64,000 bases of DNA. Source: Metaphire vulgaris (lineage: Eukaryota; Annelida; Clitellata; Crassiclitellata; Megascolecidae). The stretch spans positions 7,177,016 through 7,241,015 of the forward strand of contig CM030872.1 in assembly GCA_018105865.1 (NCBI GenBank). The letters run 5' to 3'. A program made the translations under genes and the position numbers. The notes beneath the pieces were generated by a model. The model had not been told where the DNA came from. It saw nothing but the letters and a program-made list of their open reading frames with translations, and ran no database searches. Shown here one piece after another: positions 51,545 to 61,165 of this stretch; positions within the stretch are counted from its first letter, which is position 1, and every line of letters starts with the position of its first letter.

Positions 51545-52203
51545 GGTATCAATTAAATGGGTTATCATTTTTAAAGCTGATTTTAAACATATATAAATTT
51601 GATGTATTGGTTAAACGTTCGGGAAGGCCATGAGGGATTTCGTTTAATTATTTTGCGTTTTAGATTAAATGCAGGCAGTGGAGAGACATATCAGATGATG
51701 CAAAGGACCTTATTCAACGCATGCTGGAATTCAACCCTAGTCACCGGATCACAGCAGAGGACGCTCTAAGACACCCGTGGATCAAGGTACCAATGCATTG
51801 TTGAAATATTATGAAAATAAAATTACTTCATGAGATATACAGGGTGGCACAAAAAACCGGACTATATTAAATGCAAACCTAAATGTGACTAGTCCAGTTT
51901 TTTGTGCTACCCTGTATATTCTTTTGTTTTAATTCCTATTGTGTAATGTTTTCTGAAGGATAGTAAAGATGAATAGTTGAGTAGGTTTTTTATAAATGTT
52001 ATGGTTCTCTGACCAATTTTTAAATTCTTAATGTCAGTTTATTGGTATCAAAATCAAAAAACATCTAAGATTGCAATATTTATATAATTATAACCAAAAC
52101 ATAGGTCACTGATTGTGCAGTTGGATATCAATGTTAGCAGAGGACTACTAAATGGAGGGGCAGAGGAAGAGAGTCAATTCTCTCTAAATAAATCTACCTT
52201 CCA

Positions 52204-52256
<53 letters not shown>

Positions 52257-53136
52257 TATATAGTATATAATATATAATAGTATATAATAGTAGAAATTTT
52301 GTCATATGGTTTCAACTGTAGAATGCAGTGTTTATTCTAGGCCTGTTTTTTGGGGGGATTCTCCACAAAGTTTTAAAATTTCCCCCCTCCTCCCAAAAAA
52401 TATATATGTTGGCTTGGGGGATGGAAATTTCCCCCCAAAAGCATGGAGAGACAAATCTTGTCCTTCCCCAAACATTTCAAACTCCCCCCCCCCAATGTCA
52501 AGGTGGTTAGAATAAACACTGTGTAGAATGTGATTTTGATTTTCCATTGATGCTTTACATTAACAGCACCTGATTGAAAAAAACTTACTTGTATCTTTTT
52601 GTAGACAAGGTCATATTGTCTGGTTTGCACAATGTGTAAGTAAGTAAGTAAGTAGGTAAGTACTGATACATAACCATCTAGTCTGTGCCTGTTGTACTTT
52701 TGTTACAGGAAAAAGGCAGAGCTTCTAGGCTCCATCTTGCCGAAACAGTTCGCGCTATGCAAAAGTGCAATATGCAACGAAAGCTCAAGGTGTGTTTTGC
52801 AAATAAGAAACCTAACAGACCCTCGGGGAAGCAGTCTGTTCTGTTTGTTGTTTTCACAAGTTGATATGCCGGGTAGATTTTGTTTTGACATGGTATAATG
52901 TTTCAAAGAACTGCTGGTGGTGGTGGTGGTGGTGGTGGTGGTGGTGGTGGTGGTGGTGGTGGTGGTGGTGGTGGTTAATCTCTGAAGGTGATTATTTCTT
53001 TGACTCCAATGCCAGGAGCACCTCTGAGTAGAAATATGTTATGTTAATTGGACAATTTATATAGTGCTGTAGCATAGTTAAAAATACCAAAGTCAAAAGC
53101 GCTTTGACGACGCTGACATGTAATATAAGTATTTAA

Positions 53137-53205
<69 letters not shown>

Positions 53206-56200
53206 GGTGGCCCAAAAAACAAAAAGTTAAAAATTTGTTTCTCCACAAGGCTGCACATGTTCCACTTGATGCTAGTAATAGATATGCAAAATTTTATGAT
53301 GATCTGACGATATTTAGAGGTAGCTACCAATTGCAACTTCTTGTTGTATGTATACGATAATCAGAAACGAGCAGTTTATTACTGTCTGCCGCACTGTATT
53401 AGTGTAATGCAAACCATTCAACTTACCTATAACAGATTGAAATCCAAAATAATTAAATGCAGTATCAGCCTTTCAATCAGTTTAATAGGTATATTAAATT
53501 AAGTAGGGTTAGCAAAGAGTCCAGCGTCTTTAGGGTAAACGTAAGAGAGTCTTAGCTTCAAAGTCTTAAGGATTTATTTTTGAGTAAGTGAGCATGACAG
53601 AGCTGCCTTTGTAGGAATTGGAAATAATTTCCTGTGTCTGATGACCAGCTGCGCCAGATATTGTTTTTGATCCTCGTTTTTTTGTAAGGGTATTGTTATA
53701 TGACTGAATGAGAGCAATGCCCCGTTCTGCGCAGTCATTGACAACTTTGAGAAGCTTCACGCTTTGTTTCATTTCCTGAAATATACTGTCTTCAGTCCAC
53801 AAAGCAACTGGCTTGGATAAGAAAGACTGAGCTTTTTGCTGTCCGTCCTTGTCAAGCAAGTCGAACAGCTTCAAAGATCTGCTGGTAACATATTCTTCAA
53901 GAGGGGTAGAATAATTGAAAGTTTTTTCTCATCCAGGCGCCTGAAGTTGTTCGAGTTTGATGGATGGGAGAAGTTGCTGGTCATTGCTGCCTTGGTTTCG
54001 TCGCTCACTTTATCATCAAATAAGGCAAGTGTGATAAGATGTTCAGAAAAATACCACAAGTGGCGAGAGAATGCCTTGATTGCAGCTACTCTAACGGTTG
54101 ACACTGGGTAATGATGTAAAAGATCAAGCACCTTGAAGTCGTTGAATGGTGCACATTGTGCAAGAGGAGCTTCATGCCAGAAGCGAGCAAAGAGGACGGC
54201 AACGAAGACGGAAATGTTTGATAAGCCATTCTGCTCACGTGCCGTCAGATTTAACTGACCTTTGAATAAGAACATTTTCAGGGAATAGATGGCTTTCGCC
54301 ATCCACCTGGCTCTGTGCAATGCACCCGGTGCACGAAACCTGGGATGACCCTCCAATGAACCTCTAAGAAAAAAGATAGCTCAGTTCAACCAACTCACGG
54401 TAGTCTTCTCTTGGTGCTTTACATTTCAGTACTTCAACGTAGAATGACAAAATTTCAGTTTGCTGTCTGTATATGTTATACCGTTAAACATGTTGCTGTC
54501 GGGATTAGGAATCTGAAAATCTGGCTGGTTACGGGTAATACGTTATAATTGGCCACATCTTGCGAAACCTCTGGAAGAGTTTGATCTCAGGTCCACAGGA
54601 TGGTCCAAGAGCTGCAGAAAACACGGCTGCCAGCATCACCTCGAACACATGGTGACGGCATATGCTATCCACGCCAGTTCTCTACCGATTGCTTTTTCAA
54701 TGAGGGTGCAGGCACACAAACGCAGACCCGTGTTGGCTGCTGTTGTATCAAACATGAGTCCCTGCACCAGTTCTTCCAGTTTCCAGTCATTCAAGGAATG
54801 AATACAAGCTTGTGATTGTTCTTCGCCAGTTCCTCTGCTAATTTTAGGCACAGCAAGTAGTTGTTCTGTTTGCCCACTAGTCACCAAATTGCTATACGAT
54901 CAACAAGAACAAGCTCACCACCGCCAGTAATGTCAGGAAGTAGCTTCCCATCCCAATGGAGAATAAGTGGTAGTGGAGAGAAGAAGAGAATGCTTCACTT
55001 TCAGCTGTTGATGTCGCTGTGCGTGTGGAAAAAATTATTAAAAGAACCGAGAGGCAAACCCTTCAGCATCAGCCGCCCAAATCAAATGAGTAATTAAACA
55101 GTCAGCAGTAAGAAGTTGCTTCTGGTAGCGACCTTCAAATATGCATCAATATGTACAAAAACCTGCCTGCACACTCTTTTTACATAGTGTAACAAGGGCA
55201 GCCTTGTGGAGAACCGAAAATTATACTTTTTTTCTTTCCCATAGTATCGTGGGCCACCCTAATATATATATATATTTAAGAGTATATAAGAATAAATATA
55301 AGAGGCACTTTACGGATGCTACATTACATTACATTACCTTTCTTAATGCAGGAAGTAGTCCTGGCAGCTGTCTACAGTCCTTATTGGTCAGAAGTTTTGG
55401 CAGAAAAGAGAGGACTGAGTGAAAATGGTTTTGCAGACATTAATGACAACGAAGTCACTTCTTCAGGTACATTTATCACTGTTGGAAATTTTGGATTTTT
55501 CAGAATTTATCTTAGAATTGGTCTGTCTTTGAACAGATTAAATTCTGGGAGTTACTGTTGTTTGTTTTTAGTTCAGCTAAAGTTTACTGGTCTGTGACAG
55601 ATATTATAAAATGATTTTTGCATGATAATGGGTGAAATGTGAAAGAAATTTGCTGCATGCATTAACATTTATCTTAATTTTTGAGATTAACCCCTTAACC
55701 ATGTATTTAACTGTAACTCAATGTAAAATGGACGGATATATCCGGGGTCCCCAGTTAAGGGGTTAAGCGCGTAGGAATAAGGAGCTACTTCGGTGCTTCT
55801 TTTGAAAGTGCTATAGAAGTTAACGAGATTTTACTTACTTACTTATCTTAATTTGATGTTCAATTTCTCACAGACTCAGAGCCTTAGGCTTTTGCAGTGA
55901 CTGGACCCTCCCTCTGGAATGCCTTGAACCCATCCATTTGGGAATCACTTCTTACTCCCTTGCTCTGCTCAATGCGAAAGCTAAAGTCTCATTACTTTAC
56001 CCTGCGACTCCAATGCTAGGAGCGCCTCTGAGTAGAAATAGAAGAGGCGCTATACAAATATTACATTACATTAGTGTGGGTTTCCGATGCCTGGGGCCAA
56101 AACATACATATCAGCATGAAAGTTGGCAATTACATCAGAAACATTCCCAGGTATATGGTCTATAAATTGCATTGAAATCGCTATACACACATCCGAGATA

Positions 56201-56242
56201 TTAAATATCATAAAGGGGGCTACTTTTCACTTTTACACCCTG

Positions 56243-56276
<34 letters not shown>

Positions 56277-57117
56277 CTGCTAAAATCTAGCAGAAGTTTC
56301 TCAGTTCTAATTCTATGTTTAAATTCTATGTTTAAACTTAAGACGTCTGGTTTTTTTTCTTGGAATTAGCTGCCGTTGACCAGGTGATTGAAAGCCTTGA
56401 TCAGATCCATTGCCTGACGAACTGTGACGTCATTAGTCCAGAGATTGTTGATCGAATATTCAAAGACAATCAGTTGTGGGCCTTATTACATGTGAGTGAA
56501 TTGGCTAATGATGACATGATAGTACTCTCTTTCTGCATTTTTTCAGGTTAAACTGGTGCTTTACAGGCAGGGTGTGATTTGTAGAGGGAAGGGTGGAATC
56601 TTCCCCTTATTCACTGCCCAACTGCATCCCCTTCTTACTGCTACTTCCCCTCACCACTACATCCCCATTCTTATTCTTCTTCTTCTTCACTTATTCTTCA
56701 TTTCCCATTAACTACATCCCCACTCCCCCAAGCTTCGACTTATTCCCCCTCACTGCTCCAGGTCACAAATCACACCCTGTATACAGGTATTCTTCTTCTT
56801 CTTCTTCTTTAGGTGCTGTGTATTTCTACGTTAGCGACCGTAGATTTCCATTTTGTTCGATCTTGACATCCTCTTATTAATTCTATGTTATTCTTTACTC
56901 CCTGAATTCCTTCTCGTAGGCAGTCTACATATGTGTTTCTCTGCCTTCCTCTGGCTCTTTTTCCCTCCACTTTTCCGGTTATTGCCAAATGCTCCAGGCC
57001 TTCCTTCCTCATTATGTGTCCGAAGAAGGAAAGCTGCCGGTATATTGTTAATATATTTATCTCTTGGTGTGTGGAATTTGGTTGAATTGTTTTACTGCTG
57101 GTGAAGCATTGTACTGG

Positions 57118-57161
<44 letters not shown>

Positions 57162-60100
57162 GTCGTCGTCATCATCAGATTTTGTCTTGAGACAGATTCA
57201 GGGCTCCATTGTTTCCATTCCTCCTCATGTCTTGCCTCTTCTTTGATTTCTGCATAAGTTTTATGTGACTTTGCATCTATTTTCATCATCCAGTCCAATA
57301 GCATCCTCCTTGGTTTTCCTTTTGACTTTCTTCCTGATATACTTCCCTCCGTTACTGTTCTATACAATGAGTTTCATTTCAGCATATGTCTGATACATTT
57401 CCTCCTATACAGGTATTGTACTCTTATGCGGGTATTGTACTTGTATGATGCATAGATTATGAAGAATAGGAAAGTTGATTTGCAAATCCAGTAAACTGTT
57501 TTATCTTAGACAACCAGTATTGTGAGATATTACAACACCCCCATTCCCAGCATTTAAGCATTATAGTGGCAGTCAATAAATCAGAATTCATGTGTGAAAT
57601 CTCATGAGGGACTTATTTTGTATTCATTCTAAATAATAACAATAATGGATGATAATGATAATTATAAGGGCCATTGCATAATTACATAATGCTGGATGTG
57701 TGGGGTTCTTGAAAATGTTACAAAACGTTGGATGGTTGGTTGGTTGGGTGGGTGGATGTTAATCTGTTGGGACAATAGCCTATGATATGCAATAAATGTT
57801 ATAACACTTTAAAATATAAAATTTAAGTGCTTTGTGAAAATATTTGTTACGTACTGCTGAGGAGGGTCTATTGAAATGCTGCTAATTGTTACGTGGTTGG
57901 GTCAAAAAAGGCCATTTCCAGGCTTACGTAACTATGCAATGTCCCATTATTATACTAATTGTTGTGGTATGTTGTATATCGATGACTTTCTTACTTATCT
58001 TGTATCTAGATTCAGAGTCTTTTTTTACTCTGGAGCTCTTCCGTTTTGATGTTTGGACTGTTATGTTGAAAGAAATATAACTTGATACAAAATCAACCGA
58101 AATCTCGTTTATTTTGCAACTGACAAAGCCGGGGGGATTTTGCTAGGGGGCTACTGTTAGTTGATGTAGTATGCCAAAATTTCCGGGGAATTTGAAATTT
58201 CTGGGGGAGGGCAATTTTTCCTCCGGAACGGCCTAGATTAAACCCTGTTGTGCCCTCTGTTTTCCTGCGCTAGTTATGTATGAGAGTGCAGATGCATCCC
58301 CTCCCTTCCCATAGTGGATTTGTGGTGGGCGGTATTGATCAGACGATGGTTGGACGGCAATCGAGCACACGTGTTCGCATAATTCGAGTCGCTCTATTGA
58401 TTGTGTCGCCTTGTCGCCGCGGGGCCATACGTACGTACGTACGCGCTCGCTCCGAGGTAGCGGAGAGCGCAAATGGATGGCGGTCGAATTTTTTTGAATT
58501 TTTGGCGGAGACGTAGATACTGGAGCTGGTCAGCGACGCTGTAATATCTTGAGGCTACTGTTAGATCATCGCCAGTTACTTTGTGGTGCACTTGTGGCAA
58601 CTCTGATTGACACCGAATGTCATGCTGGATGCAGTGATCATCTGAGTGATGTAAATCGGTGAAACTTGACAGGGTACTTTGTGCACCGAAAGGACACGAT
58701 TGTAGATTTTGAATAGCCGCAACATTCAGCGGTTTTATGAGGATTTTGTAGCTAAACAGATCTGCATTTAAATCATGGACCAGTCACAGATTTGACCTGG
58801 ATCTTTAATTAATTATTTGTATTTGGTGTGCCATCGGTTGATGCTCCTGTACATTATGAAGTGGCGCTATAGAAGTTTAAAATTAGAATTAGAACTACGT
58901 GAAACTGCATCTGTTTATCTGGCGCTGAAGACAGAATTTCTGCTTTTCTGACGACCGTAAATATTCTTAATGATTTTCAAAGAGCTCTTTGTAACAGGAC
59001 CTGTATTAGGATAACACAGATTCTATGGGGGATCATCATCATCATCATGGAAAATCAATGCAGATTGGTGGACAACTTGGAAATTTTTATACTCGAAACT
59101 TAATTGTGAATCGTGCTGTGATAACCGGCGATCAAATGTAGTGAGAGAGGTATGGAGTGCCATTTGATCGTTTCTGTCGGGTAGTATGTCACATGGCAGT
59201 GACAATGACTACAGTGAGTTTGAGAGTTATGTCTTTCTGAGCTGCTGCAATGCAGGTCTTCTCTGGGCTGCCGCTGGGTATTATTTCTTTGGTTCGTTCG
59301 GCCCAGTGAGTAGCTTAATTTCTCTACAGTTATCTATTTTGCAGATTTTTTTAAAGCATATTTTGTAGGACTGTCAGACTAATGCATTTAGCGCGTTAAA
59401 GAGCTGATCGCAATTAAAAAATTAACACCATTATAAACTTTCCCCCTCAAGTTTCGTTTAATCAGCAATCGAATGATCAAATTTCAATTAATTAAATTGG
59501 TTTCAGTGTTGAATGAGTAATGGAGAGGAGAGAATGACAGAAAACTGTGGAGATGGCATTATACACCAATGAGCAATGAGCCCATGGTTAATGATGATGA
59601 GTTGCCATATTATATGATGATGCATTATGTAGCAATCAGTGCCCCATAATATTGAACCAATCCCTGGATATGCTTTGTGAGGTGTACAGTGTACTGATAC
59701 ATTTTCTTAGAAATTCCCTCTCACTTTTTGAGCGCTTACTTGGTACTTAAAGTTCAGTTGCATTTTATTTGTTAGTAGCAGTACTGTGTACTAGTTGCTG
59801 GCCTTTTTGGCCTTTGGCAATATAAACAGTGGCGGTTCCATGTGCATCCCCCCACCGGACTTCTTGTTTTGCTTGTGAAACCTATTTTTGGGTAAAGATC
59901 TAGTAGAACTATGGGGTAAAAAAACTGTGGATGACCCTTTTTTGCTTGTCAACCTATTTTCCGGTAAAAGTGTTGTAAAATTAGGGGAAAAATCCCTTTT
60001 GTCAGTCTTTTTTCAGCAAAGTTCATTGTTTTTTTCTCATTTCATCTCCCACCAACTTCCTACGAATTCATTTCATCCCCCCTCACCAAGAAGTCCTGGA

Positions 60101-60395
60101 ACCGCCACTGAATAAGAGCCTCTAATATCAGTGAAGTGAACCTCTCCGAGCACCAAAAGTGCTCGAATGAGTGAGCTGCTAGCAGCCAGACGAGCCATTT
60201 TTAGCCCCAGCATTGATAAGTGAGCAATAGCATAATCTGTGGAGTAAAGCGCCATCTGTGGAGAAATCAGTGACAGCCTGTGCTGTATTAACGGCGGCAT
60301 CCAGCACTCAGAGAGTAAGTATGGGTCTACCTGTTATCAAGTGTCTCAGCCAAGTACCTTCTTCTGTGGGTACTAGCACATTCTTAGCTTATATA

Positions 60396-60429
<34 letters not shown>

Positions 60430-61112
60430 GGAAGAGGAGGATGAGGATGATGATGATGGTGGTGGTGGTGGTGATGGTGATGATGATGATGATGATGATG
60501 ATAATTCTGTGGAGATGCTTCTTAAGTGCAGGTTGTTGCATTTGCAGTTGAATTGTGCACTTAATTTGAATGCAGTAAGTTATTATCTAATTTTATTTTA
60601 TTTATTTGTTTCCAGTTGTTTGATAGAATCAGTAGTCGGTCGCTCGCTGTGTACAAACCTCTGCCGGATGATGGTGTCAGAAGAGCCGCTGAGGTTAGTA
60701 TTGTGAATTTATCAGTGTTCAAAATGCAGTGGCTGGTTTAAAACCCCACTGGAAATATTTAGACAGAGACTAGTGTGTATTTATCGGTGCTCAAGATGCC
60801 AGGGGCAGGGGGGTCTAAACCCCCACTGGAATTAGAAAGTTTTACACAGGGGCTAGTTTGACCCACATCGTCTGAGGAAAGAAAATTTGGGGTGGGAGTA
60901 GTCTGACACCCCTATTTTGAATAAATGGACACTCGTTATAGTGAAGTTTTCATGATCTTGAATATTTTATATTTAAGAATGTCATTGATTAGGAAGCCAG
61001 TGAGGTAAATTTTTGACTATTAAGTACCGGTATCCAGTCTGCTTGTTAATTGTTAAGTTCAAAGAGCCAATTATTTTGGCCTTGCCATGCCCATTGCACT
61101 ACAAAAATTGTC

Positions 61113-61165
<53 letters not shown>

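Noticed and set aside
53871..54356. 161-codon minus-strand frame as a host gene
   Set aside because: It lies inside inverted transposon ends with related pieces in shifted frames, so it is treated as a decayed transposon protein.
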